A stretch of 64,000 nucleotides of DNA from UBA5239 sp040391785 (GTDB lineage: Bacteria > Verrucomicrobiota > Lentisphaeria > Victivallales > Victivallaceae): contig JBEBXH010000020.1 of the NCBI GenBank assembly GCA_040391785.1, positions 6,931 to 70,930 of the forward strand, in the 5' to 3' direction. The position numbers and the translations under genes were made by a program. Position 1 is the stretch's first letter. Each line of letters opens with the position of its first letter. The notes under the pieces were generated by a model. It had not been told where the DNA came from and searched no databases. It worked only from the letters and a program-made list of their open reading frames with translations. This document shows, piece by piece, positions 43,728-51,482 of this stretch.

Positions 43728-43743
43728 AGCAAAAGCCATGCCA
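43728..43743 (-). promoter_or_regulatory. Sigma-54 promoter of the nuclease unit
   Basis: On the minus strand TGGCATGGCTTTTGCT, with -24 GG and -12 GC separated by exactly 10 nt, about 100 nt before the 43627 start. A degenerate enhancer-like ATTAAATTCTGAAC lies at 43820-43833. Confidence 0.8.
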
Positions 43744-43842
43744 ATGTATTTTGAGTGCTGAAATGAACCGGCCGTAACGTTTGACGAAGAATTTCACTGG
43801 TAAGAAAGTGAACTTCGCGATTAAATTCTGAACATAATTTTC

Positions 43843-43980
43843 TCAACAGTTACCACAATACTCAAGCGGGAAAACCTCGCCAGTTGGCGCGATTTTAATC
43901 GGCAGTTCGAATGCTTCAACCAATGCCTCTTTCGGCCCTTTTTGATACGCACTATCGTCAGCTAAGATGATTTTGCTGAT
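43843..43980 (-). pseudogene. C-terminal remnant of a second actin-like gene
   Basis: The minus-strand frame reads ISKIILADDSAYQKGPKEAL and ends LEYCGNC-stop. It aligns with the end of the actin-like gene at 45965 (ILLTGGGAHQKGLKESLE ... SFGGC-stop); DNA similarity is also visible (gcgatttcaaccggcag vs gcgattttaatcggcag). No upstream part of the gene remains: it directly abuts the dnaB-like gene. A deletion or recombination between duplicated operons is the likely cause. Confidence 0.7.
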
Positions 43981-43986
43981 TCATGT

Positions 43987-45456
43987 TTATTTTTTCTCCT
44001 GCTGAACTGTTGGTTCACCCGAAAAGTGAGACCGGACGTGATCGCTCATGGAATTGTCAAACTCCATGCGATGCGGAAAGAATCTCAAGTCGATTATGCC
44101 GGTTTGACCGTTTCGATTCTTTTCGACAATCAATTTTGCCTCAAGCCCGCGCCGGGATTCCTCATCGCTCACATTTTTGGCCTTGTCCCTGTCGCGATGC
44201 AGGAATGCCACGACGTCGGCATCTTGTTCGATGGAGCCGGATTCGCGCAGATGGCTCAGTTTTGGATACGAGTTTTTGCTGGCGTCTTTTTCGCCTTCCC
44301 GGTTCAATTGCGCCAATACCAATACTGGAATATTCAAATCCTTTGCCAGGCTTTTTATTCCTCCTGAGATTTCAGCGACCTCCTGTTGGCGATTTTCGGA
44401 ATACGTCCGATCACCTTTCATCAGTTGCAAATAGTCGATCGCGATCAGCTTTATGTCGTGCTCGGCTTTCAATCGCCGTGCTTTGGCGCGCAATTCCGAG
44501 ATGGAAATGCCGGAGGTCGGGTCGATGAAAACCTTGGCTGACCTCAAACGCTGTACCACTGTGGTCAGCCGGGTTAGGTCTTTATGGTGAAATTTTTTGT
44601 TGTAAAAACTGGATTCGGCGACATCAGCCTCCGTACATATCAGGCGACGGGTAATCTGATCGGCCGTCATTTCCAGACTGAAAAGTGCAATCGGGGGATG
44701 GTCATTTCTTAATGCGATATTGCGGATTATATTTAGCGCAATGGCCGTTTTCCCTATGGAAGGTCGCGCCGCCAGTACAAACATTTCTCCCGGCTTGAGT
44801 CCGAAGGTCATCTGATCCAGGTCAGGAAAACCGGTTGCCAGGCCGACTTCTTTTCGATCACTGTGCAAAAATTGCTGAAAATAAAGAAAAACTTCTTTCA
44901 CGCTGTCATGGAGACTGACGACATTGCTCCGGGAAACTGCAAAGCGCGCTTCGAATATCCGGGACTCGATTTCATTGATCAGGTTGGCCGCCGGTTTTTC
45001 CGGGTTGTAACATTGCAGGAGTGATTCGGAACACACATCGATCATCAGCCGGAGCATGGCGAATTCCGTCAGCATATGGCACCAGCTTTCCAGATTGACG
45101 GCCGTCGAGATTGCTCCGTGAATATCGATCAACGCCAATTCGCCGCCGATTTCATCGAGTTTGCTATTTTGACGCAAATCGTTTGCCACCGTCAGGATGT
45201 CAGCACTGCCATGCTTTTCATGATGTACCCGCAGAATGGATTTGAAAATCTCCCGATTCTGATGTGAATAAAACACCTCGGGTTTCTTCAGGTATTCTAT
45301 CGCCAGATCAACGTTTACCAGAGGTTCACGAAGCATAGCGGAAATGACCGCCCGCTCGATTTCCTGATTATGGGGCTGAGGACGTCCCTCGCTCAAAATT
45401 CCAGCAAAACCTGTTTCCCTTGCGATTCCATTCCGTTTTTTCGATTTTATTTCCAT
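43987..45456 (-). CDS. DnaB-like replicative helicase
   Basis: A 489-residue hexameric helicase. The N-terminal domain (about 25-135) has EIERAVISAMLREP and FKSILRVHHEKHGSADI. The RecA-like domain has Walker A VLAARPSIGKTAIALNI, IALFSLEMTADQITRRL, the Walker B Asp in LIAIDYLQLM, LAQLNREGEKD and LRESGSIEQDADVVAFLHRD. It is a complete copy of normal length. Its location in an accessory operon, after an actin-like gene, suggests a second, element-borne DnaB rather than the main chromosomal one, but that cannot be proved here. The start at 45456 has AAGGTG 9 nt upstream, preferred over GTG at 45468. Confidence 0.88.
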   Translation of the reverse strand: MEIKSKKRNGIARETGFAGILSEGRPQPHNQEIERAVISAMLREPLVNVDLAIEYLKKPEVFYSHQNREIFKSILRVHHEKHGSADILTVANDLRQNSKLDEIGGELALIDIHGAISTAVNLESWCHMLTEFAMLRLMIDVCSESLLQCYNPEKPAANLINEIESRIFEARFAVSRSNVVSLHDSVKEVFLYFQQFLHSDRKEVGLATGFPDLDQMTFGLKPGEMFVLAARPSIGKTAIALNIIRNIALRNDHPPIALFSLEMTADQITRRLICTEADVAESSFYNKKFHHKDLTRLTTVVQRLRSAKVFIDPTSGISISELRAKARRLKAEHDIKLIAIDYLQLMKGDRTYSENRQQEVAEISGGIKSLAKDLNIPVLVLAQLNREGEKDASKNSYPKLSHLRESGSIEQDADVVAFLHRDRDKAKNVSDEESRRGLEAKLIVEKNRNGQTGIIDLRFFPHRMEFDNSMSDHVRSHFSGEPTVQQEKK

Positions 45457-45474
45457 ATGACACCGCACCTTATT

Positions 45475-45963
45475 TTAATGGTGTATTTTTATAGAAAGCT
45501 CTTCCGGCTTTTCGCGGATTGGTTCCCGGTATTTTACCGATACTTCATAACGGCATACCAACTTTTCCTGATCCAGTTCATAATAATGCCATTTCGCCTC
45601 ATTCCAGCCGTTGGAGGAGCATACCAGAAGGCCATTGTGCTTTTGATGTTTTACGAGAGAAAGAAGGCCGAATACCTCTCCCATTCGAGTCCATTTCCCG
45701 GACTTCAGTTCTTTGAAGATAACCCAGCCCTCGCCGCCGGAGCCGGCATCGCCGTCCCAGACGATCAACTCTTTTTTGCCGTCGCCGTCGAAATCGAACC
45801 GGATGACATTGGTGTCGACAGCCTCCCGTTCTTTGCGCAGAAAAGGATCGTAAGCCGCGGCACACACTTCGGGAAGCTCCGCGAATGAAACTTTTTCAAT
45901 CATATCATCCGGAATAAACTGAGGCGTAAGTATCATGGTTAAAACAGCAAGCAGGATTTCCAT
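45475..45963 (-). CDS. Hypothetical protein with FG-GAP/EF-like segment
   Basis: A 162-residue protein. A hydrophobic N-terminus (EILLAVLTMILTPQF) may be a signal peptide. In the middle NVIRFDFDGDGKKELIVWDGDAG matches the calcium-binding DxDGDGxxEL loop of FG-GAP/VCBS or dockerin-type repeats. The rest is beta-rich (WHYYELDQEKLVCRYEV). Start at 45963 has GGAGG about 9 nt upstream and overlaps the actin-like gene end. Confidence 0.6.
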   Translation of the reverse strand: MEILLAVLTMILTPQFIPDDMIEKVSFAELPEVCAAAYDPFLRKEREAVDTNVIRFDFDGDGKKELIVWDGDAGSGGEGWVIFKELKSGKWTRMGEVFGLLSLVKHQKHNGLLVCSSNGWNEAKWHYYELDQEKLVCRYEVSVKYREPIREKPEELSIKIHH

Positions 45964-45964
45964 A

Positions 45965-46874
45965 TCAGCAGCCTCCAAAGCTATCAATTAAAAATGTTTC
46001 CGCGTTCGACGCGATTTCAACCGGCAGTCCGAACGTTGTTTCCAGCGACTCTTTCAACCCTTTCTGGTGCGCGCCGCCACCGGTCAGGAGAATTCTGTCG
46101 AACACACTGTCCCGATATTTTCCATGGACACGCGAGACCAAATCCCGGATCGCCGTAATATAGCTGCGATTGACGACCTCCCGAATTTCGTTTTCCGGAA
46201 CGATAAAACGCAGGGGGAGTCGCGTTGCGATATGATATCCATAAACTTGGCAGTCCGTGAGCATATATGAATTTTTTAGCGTTTCCGCTAATTTTGAGGA
46301 AATCGTACAAGAGTGCTTTTCTTGCATAAGCGCTTGAATGGCAACATCAAGATCGCCACTTCCGTAATGCTCGGATTCATATCCGGCCAGACACCCCCGC
46401 TGAAATGCCATAGCCGTACTGACTCCCCCCCCCCAGGTCGAGAATCAGTTCATTTTCGCCCTTGAACACCTCATGTGTTTTGATAATGGAGCAATTCGGA
46501 AAACCGCACATTCTCAGGATAGCGGTAAAATTCTCTTCTTCGTTCACGGTCCAATTATCCGGAATGATCACGGTATGGCGCCAGGGCAGAAACCGCCGAT
46601 ACAACGGGAGGGAGCACGCGGCAATTCTCCTCATTTCTCTAAAAAAGCATCCAAGAATATCGTAATCGGTGATAATGCCATGGGAGATCGGACATATGCT
46701 TTTCCCGCCGGGCGTTTTTTCCGCCCAATGCTTCGCCTTTTTTCCGGCCATGGTCCGCTCCTGCCCCTCCCAGCAGGAATACAGGACAAATGTGGGTTCG
46801 ATACGGACCATATTGCCGTTTACACGGAATTTCGAATTCATGGAGCCGATGTCCAGCACGAAATGATTTCTCAT
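45965..46874 (-). pseudogene. Actin-like (MreB/ParM-type) ATPase, frameshifted in a G10 tract
   Basis: Two open frames together encode one actin-fold protein of about 302 residues. The N-terminal piece starts at 46874 (AAGGA 6 nt upstream) and contains phosphate-1 motif VLDIGSMNSKF and HGIITDYDIL, reaching ILDLGGG. The C-terminal piece continues STAMAFQRGCLAGYESE and later has the adenosine motif ILLTGGGAHQKGLKESLE. Between them the minus strand has ten consecutive G residues (46425-46434); with nine G the frames join as DLGGGVSTAMAF, the normal phosphate-2 motif. Either a phase-variable contingency tract or a sequencing error. If active it may form filaments for segregation or scaffolding. 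Confidence 0.75.
46425..46434 (-). repeat. G10 homopolymer at the frameshift
   Basis: Ten C on the plus strand (ten G in the coding strand), inside the phosphate-2 motif of the actin-like gene. Loss of one base restores the reading frame. Confidence 0.8.
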
Positions 46875-46908
46875 GTTCAATCCTTTGTTTAATGATTGAA
46901 CCATATAA

Positions 46909-46924
46909 AGCAAAAGTCATGCCA
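46909..46924 (-). promoter_or_regulatory. Sigma-54 promoter of the actin-like/dnaB operon
   Basis: TGGCATGACTTTTGCT on the minus strand with exact GG-N10-GC spacing, 36 nt before the actin-like start. ATCAATATTTAATC, a weaker enhancer-like site, lies at 46967-46980, about 45 bp upstream. Confidence 0.8.
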
Positions 46925-47048
46925 AAGAATTTTGCCTGAAAAATCTCAGCACCCGGATATGCAGATGATTAAATATTGATTTTAGGCGGTAAAAAATCAA
47001 ACGCCGGCGATGAAATACCGCCGGCGTTCTATTCTTGAGGGAAAAATT

Positions 47049-48236
47049 TTAAGAAGAAAAATTGAAGTTAAAATCTATCCCCTCTAATTTGTTAATTGCA
47101 TGCAAAATTTTCTCACCATCTTCAAATGTGGGAAATAAAATGCGGTAGTAGTAGCCATATTCATTGTACTCCGGAAGATCGTCGCTGTTTACGATTTTAA
47201 GTCCAAGATTTTTCAAAGGCGCAAAAGATTTGATTTCATGGAGGTCTTCTTTTCTTGGGGTCCATCGCTTTCCCGGTTCATGCGCCCATAAATCAACACA
47301 CACAAAGCCGGAAGTATGACTTATGTTGATAGCATAGTTTTCGTCTTTTGATGTAAGATATTCCGGGGTCTCTATTCCCAGATACTTCAATGAAAAGAGT
47401 CTTGCGGCCTCCTTAAGGTTTAGCGAAGGGGCTTTTCTTATCAGATCATTACGCATAGCCGGAAGAAATCTTTGTAACTCATCGATATCATCCTGCATTT
47501 TTTGAATTATATTGTAACGCTCTTTATCAGAAGATAAATCAACTAATTCTCTCCAAAACTGTTCTCCGATTTTGTCACTCATTTCTTTCTCTCCTTCTCT
47601 AAGTAAAAATCTTCCTTTCAAATAATCGATGTATTGTTCAATTGCGTGATTCAAGGTAGCCTCTTCCTTGCTGCAGTTCTCGGAAACATCATTTTTGAGC
47701 CATGGTAATATGTGATCTCGATAATTCAATGCGATAAAGCGTCCAGATTTTTCAGGGTTCTCAAAATTAAGGATTTTCTTGGCCTTTTCGGTAAGACTTA
47801 TCTCGCTGATAATTTTCCCTCCATCCGCTGTCAGATAAATCAGATAAATATCCTCAGCGTTTGCTTTATATCTCGCTTTAGCATCTTCGAGGTAACGCTC
47901 GATTTGCTTCTCTTGGTCAACTGCGCCATTGATTTTATTTTCGATAATCACGCAATAATTCGTGTCATTGATTGATGCGTCTATATGATTATCCTCGTAT
48001 GTGATTTTCGGGAAATTGATCTTTTCAACCGAGAAGCCATATTCTTCCAAATACCGCAAGAAGGATTTCAGAAAGATGAATTTTCCCGATGCTTTGTATT
48101 GCAGTAACTTTACCAGAATCCGTGTATGAGCGTTCTCATTGGCGTGGAGTTCATCAAGCAGATTCAGATGATAAGGTTGATTTTTCTCGACAATCCTTGC
48201 TAATTTTCTAAGTAAATCAAGTTCCTTTTCGTTCAT
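47049..48236 (-). CDS. PD-(D/E)XK nuclease superfamily protein (copy A)
   Basis: A 395-residue protein. LLDELHANENAHTRILVKLL at residues 22-41 is the family's conserved helix; the nuclease core follows at about 75-115 with NHIDASI (Asp) and YCVIIENKINGAVDQEKQ (E-x-K). LNYRDHILPWLKN at about 175 is also conserved. The C-terminal half is helical with no clear domain. A similar protein is encoded at 54959-56224 (HASENAHTRILLEFL, YAIIIENKIHWANDQ, INYRDDILPWLQN), so the island has two paralogues. The family (PDDEXK-20 type) occurs near restriction and defence genes. Start overlaps the GHKL gene stop (ATGA). Confidence 0.8.
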   Translation of the reverse strand: MNEKELDLLRKLARIVEKNQPYHLNLLDELHANENAHTRILVKLLQYKASGKFIFLKSFLRYLEEYGFSVEKINFPKITYEDNHIDASINDTNYCVIIENKINGAVDQEKQIERYLEDAKARYKANAEDIYLIYLTADGGKIISEISLTEKAKKILNFENPEKSGRFIALNYRDHILPWLKNDVSENCSKEEATLNHAIEQYIDYLKGRFLLREGEKEMSDKIGEQFWRELVDLSSDKERYNIIQKMQDDIDELQRFLPAMRNDLIRKAPSLNLKEAARLFSLKYLGIETPEYLTSKDENYAINISHTSGFVCVDLWAHEPGKRWTPRKEDLHEIKSFAPLKNLGLKIVNSDDLPEYNEYGYYYRILFPTFEDGEKILHAINKLEGIDFNFNFSS

Positions 48237-49135
48237 TTGCGATTCCTATGAAGTTTTACATTTTCAGCTACTTTTGCCAGCAGCAATTCTGCTGCCGCCG
48301 GATGCGTGTCCAGGTATTCCCTCACCTCCTTTTCCAGATTTTCTATAATTTGGATGCGAAGTCGATGGTTTTCAAGTTCGATTTCGATATTTGAACTGAA
48401 TGTTCGTTGCGGGAACTTGAGCGCGAGTGCCCCCGTCAGGCCGGGGTGAATATCGGCGACTTTGTACTTGCAATCGAAGTATTTATTGATCGCGTTCATG
48501 ACTCCGGCTTCGAATATGGCGCGATATGCACCTTCGCCGGATACGTGCTGTCCATTGATGAATGAAGCATAGCTGCCCGGTGCGTTGCGGGCATGGCAGA
48601 ATGCGAATTCCATCGCGGTGCTTTTGAAAGATATGGGCTCGTAGCAACACTCGTCGCTGGTCACCGAACGGACCAGATCCCGCAATCCGTTTTCAGCGCC
48701 AAACCGCTTACCGTTCAGATAAAGCTCCAGCCCGCTGTTTACGCAGGCATAGCGCCAGACCAGATTCTCGACGTGTTCGCATTGGAATGAATAATCGCCA
48801 CAAGGAGTAAAAGTCACAAGGGTGCCGTCAAGCTCATCGGCATGGCCGGTTTCATCACGATTCCTCTTACCTGGAATGTACCGAACTTCGCGGTATTCGC
48901 CGTTGCGGATTGATCTTACGGCAAATTCATCCGAGAATATTTTGATCTTGTGGAGCCCGCCAAGACGTCCGAAAAGGCATTCGATCATATTTTCATGGGG
49001 AATGCCGCGTCCGTAATCACGTACCATGACTGTTTGCTCGCTCAATTGAATGTCGATGCGCCGTCCGGCGCCCATAATAAATTCATCGACGCTGTTGTCG
49101 ATAACCGCTTTCAGCATACTGTAAATTTTATCCAT
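48233..49135 (-). CDS. GyrB/ParE-like GHKL ATPase, short form
   Basis: A 300-residue protein that looks like the N-terminal ATPase and transducer part of a type II topoisomerase B subunit. AVIDNSVDEFIMGAGRRIDIQL (N-box Asn/Asp) and VMVRDYGRGIP (G1 box) are present; GRLGGLHKIKIFSDEFAV resembles GGLHGVG...VNALS but lacks the usual lid glycines; TLVTFTPCGDYSF resembles the G3 and transducer start. ATP binding may be altered. There is no TOPRIM domain. Tightly coupled to the PD-(D/E)XK gene, so the two may act together as an ATPase-nuclease pair. Start supported by AAGGAGA 8 nt upstream. Confidence 0.75.
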   Translation of the reverse strand: MDKIYSMLKAVIDNSVDEFIMGAGRRIDIQLSEQTVMVRDYGRGIPHENMIECLFGRLGGLHKIKIFSDEFAVRSIRNGEYREVRYIPGKRNRDETGHADELDGTLVTFTPCGDYSFQCEHVENLVWRYACVNSGLELYLNGKRFGAENGLRDLVRSVTSDECCYEPISFKSTAMEFAFCHARNAPGSYASFINGQHVSGEGAYRAIFEAGVMNAINKYFDCKYKVADIHPGLTGALALKFPQRTFSSNIEIELENHRLRIQIIENLEKEVREYLDTHPAAAELLLAKVAENVKLHRNRK

Positions 49136-49161
49136 GAGGGGTCTCCTTTTTAGGATGATAA

Positions 49162-49177
49162 AGCAATTTCCGTGCCA
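49162..49177 (-). promoter_or_regulatory. Sigma-54 promoter of the GHKL-nuclease operon
   Basis: TGGCACGGAAATTGCT on the minus strand is a perfect match to the TGGCACG-N4-TTGCW consensus, 27 nt before the start codon. Confidence 0.85.
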
Positions 49178-49221
49178 GTCGTATATTCAGGTGATTTTTG
49201 TCGGCATTGAAGCGCCGAATG

Positions 49222-49235
49222 GTCAAAAAATGAAC
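49222..49235. promoter_or_regulatory. Shared candidate enhancer site between divergent sigma-54 promoters
   Basis: GTCAAAAAATGAAC (TCA-N5-TGAA core) lies 45 bp from the minus-strand promoter at 49177 and 61 bp from the plus-strand promoter at 49296, so one activator site could serve both. Confidence 0.45.
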
Positions 49236-49295
49236 ACTATGTCAGGAATTTTCATTTTATTGAATGCAGTGCATCAAAACTCACCTCAAAAATTA

Positions 49296-49311
49296 TGGCA
49301 TGCCATTTGCT
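49296..49311 (+). promoter_or_regulatory. Sigma-54 promoter of the PcfJ-like gene
   Basis: TGGCATGCCATTTGCT with exact spacing, 39 nt before the start codon. Confidence 0.8.
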
Positions 49312-49349
49312 TTTGGTTTATTGAATAACACCACAGGAAAGGAATGTTC

Positions 49350-50606
49350 ATGGATACAACTCAAGCACCCTATGTTTTTAAACAAAGCGGAACCACATTC
49401 AAACCGGAGACCGGGAAATTATATGTTTTTGAAAAGAACAGTGTCCAGGTTCTGACCGCATGGCCACAGCCGAAAGCCTGGAAGAAAACGCTTCGCAAAT
49501 ATTCGAATTGGGTCCGCTTTCGGCCCTCTCTTGCCTGGCTGAACCATATTGAACTTCCCATGACTGGTCAGCCGCTTTTGCCCGGAGTATCGGAACATGA
49601 ATTATACGATTCGCCGTGGCTCAAGTGGTATACAACAATTCCGGCGGAAATCAGAATGGATATTTCGCCTTTTCGAAGCCATAAATGGGAAATGCTCTCT
49701 TTCTTCGCTTATTGCGGGAAGCCAGCTCTTGAGCTGGCGCGTTCCAATCCAGCGCTGGCGTTTGCCCTGGCGAACTGCCGTATTTTCCGGGCGAAGAAAT
49801 TGACCCATCCCATGCGTTCCATACGGGCACAACTGAAACATAAACAAAAGGATATTCTCGCCTGGCTGGGATTTCCGGGCACATCATCCTGCCGGGGAAT
49901 ATTGCGGAAGATTCCGTATCATGCCATTTCCGTTACCGGATTGATCCAATTACGTGACGCCATGAATGACCAAAGCATGTCGAAGATATTACAACATTGC
50001 AGGTGGAAGAACTGGAAATCGCTCATGCTTTTGCGGCCGGAGTTCTATGATTTTCTCTCCGTGCCGTTGATTGAGGAATTGTCGGATATGTCCGATGAGC
50101 GTGAAGAGCAGTTTTTTCATGGTTCGGAATGGAAAGATGTGTTTCGGCATTTTGACGATCTGGTCAGAATGTATTGGCAGGTATCCGAGCGGCCCGCCGT
50201 AAAACGCCTAGCTGATTACCGGCAGCTTGTCGAATTTCATGATGCTTTATTTGTTCGATTGAATATAGAAGAATCCCCCTCCATCTCATTTCCGGCTCCG
50301 CCGATTCCGGGAACCGCCGGGATTATTCCGATTACCGACTACCGGGATCTCGTCTGGGAGGGGAAAACGCAACGCAATTGCGCTAAGTCATACGCGGATG
50401 CGATTGCCAGAAGACGCAGCGCGCTTTACCGTATGGAACAGCCGGAGCGCTGTACGCTGGAAATATGTCGTCAACCCTCCGGACGTTGGGAACTGGCTCA
50501 GATCAAAGCTTTCGCCAATAGCAACCCCTCGCTGGAGGCTATAGCAGCGGCAAAGCAATGGTTAATGAACTCCGAATATAATCGACCTCAGATCTCGAAA
50601 ACATAA
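49350..50606 (+). CDS. PcfJ-like protein
   Basis: A 418-residue cytosolic protein. The C-terminal 110 residues resemble the PcfJ family of conjugative plasmids and related elements: ITDYRDLVWEGKTQRNCAKSY, then IARRRSALYRMEQPERCTLEI and WELAQIKAFANS. The biochemical role of PcfJ proteins is unknown. The N-terminal 300 residues are helical and unrecognised. The ATG at 49350 is preferred over 49344, because AAAGGA would be directly against the latter. Single-gene sigma-54 unit, convergent with a metallophosphoesterase remnant that overlaps its last codons. Confidence 0.65.
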   Translation: MDTTQAPYVFKQSGTTFKPETGKLYVFEKNSVQVLTAWPQPKAWKKTLRKYSNWVRFRPSLAWLNHIELPMTGQPLLPGVSEHELYDSPWLKWYTTIPAEIRMDISPFRSHKWEMLSFFAYCGKPALELARSNPALAFALANCRIFRAKKLTHPMRSIRAQLKHKQKDILAWLGFPGTSSCRGILRKIPYHAISVTGLIQLRDAMNDQSMSKILQHCRWKNWKSLMLLRPEFYDFLSVPLIEELSDMSDEREEQFFHGSEWKDVFRHFDDLVRMYWQVSERPAVKRLADYRQLVEFHDALFVRLNIEESPSISFPAPPIPGTAGIIPITDYRDLVWEGKTQRNCAKSYADAIARRRSALYRMEQPERCTLEICRQPSGRWELAQIKAFANSNPSLEAIAAAKQWLMNSEYNRPQISKT

Positions 50607-51044
50607 CTGGAGAGGCGCTCATCTTCATATCCGACATTGACACACATGAAGCCGGGAATCGCTTCCCCGATGACCCGGCGGTGCGTGTGCCCGCAGATGA
50701 TGTAATTGGGCAAATTGCGCTCAAAATCCAGCTCACTCAATAAATCCTTCATCCCGCAGTAAAAATCGTAATAACCCGGCGGATGTGCGTTGAGTTCCTG
50801 ATGCGGCACGTGATGCGTGCAAAGAACCGTCGGCATGCCCTGGCGCATGTGCGTTTTTATCATATCGACATAATAGGCATTGAATGCCAGATAATGAGTT
50901 TTGATGCCTACGATGCGGCAATCCAGCCCCCCCAGGGCGTAATTTGCTGATTTTTGTGAGCTCGCATGGAGCCGTCGAAAAACAGGCTTCCGAGGCCGGT
51001 CGCGAAAAATCCAGATGCAAATCGGAAAGGCACCATATCTTCAT
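50588..51044 (-). pseudogene. Metallophosphoesterase remnant
   Basis: The start reads MKIWCLSDLHLDFSRP, motif I (DLHLDF) of calcineurin-like phosphoesterases. About 40 codons later the frame shifts; the other frame continues NYALGGLDCRIVGIKTHYLAFN, then VLCTHHVPHQ and YIICGHTHRRVIGEAIPGF, motifs IV and V (THH, GHTH). Motifs II and III (GD and GNHE) are missing and the total length of about 150 residues is well short of 230-270. Internal deletion plus a frameshift has therefore destroyed the gene. Confidence 0.75.
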
Positions 51045-51051
51045 CGATCAT

Positions 51052-51480
51052 TCAATTCGGTAAACAACGTTCCGCGGCTTCACTGTCATGTAAGTATCTG
51101 CGATACCAGAGACTCAGTAATTCCCAGTCTTTCTTGCCGAAAGCTACTCGCTCGGCGTATTCCAGGATGCGCCTTCCGGTATGATAGTCATCCGGCATCA
51201 ATCGTTTCCAATCCGGCAAAAGCATGAAATCAATGATTGCTCCGGCATCGTTCGCGGTCATGAATTGAAAATTCTGCTGTTCGGGATCGGCGGGATTTTC
51301 AACGTCATCAAAATAAATTACCCGTAAATTCGGATGCGTCAATAAATCCGCTGAAAACGGCGGTTTTTCCCGCAGGCATGGCGTATTGATACTGATGACA
51401 GTGAACCGCTCAAGGATTTCAGCATCATCACCGCCGATCCTTGCTTCAAAAAAGCTTCGAGGAAATACTCTGATTCGCAT
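51052..51480 (-). CDS. Hypothetical protein, 142 residues (phosphatase-like N-terminus)
   Basis: It starts 2 nt after the stop of the AAA gene. The first 80 residues (MRIRVFPRSFFEARIG, FTVISINTPC, LLTHPNLRVIYFDDVEN, TANDAGAIIDFM) resemble the N-terminal half of tyrosine-phosphatase-like proteins, but the Cys-x5-Arg catalytic loop is absent and the tail is helical. It is therefore either an inactive member or a different family. The longer frame starting at 51543 lies inside the AAA gene and is rejected. Confidence 0.55.
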   Translation of the reverse strand: MRIRVFPRSFFEARIGGDDAEILERFTVISINTPCLREKPPFSADLLTHPNLRVIYFDDVENPADPEQQNFQFMTANDAGAIIDFMLLPDWKRLMPDDYHTGRRILEYAERVAFGKKDWELLSLWYRRYLHDSEAAERCLPN

Positions 51481-51482
51481 GG

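Noticed and set aside
43987..45456. dnaB-like gene as evidence for a prophage
   Set aside because: No capsid, terminase, portal or lysis genes are present; it sits in a sigma-54 unit with an actin-like gene.
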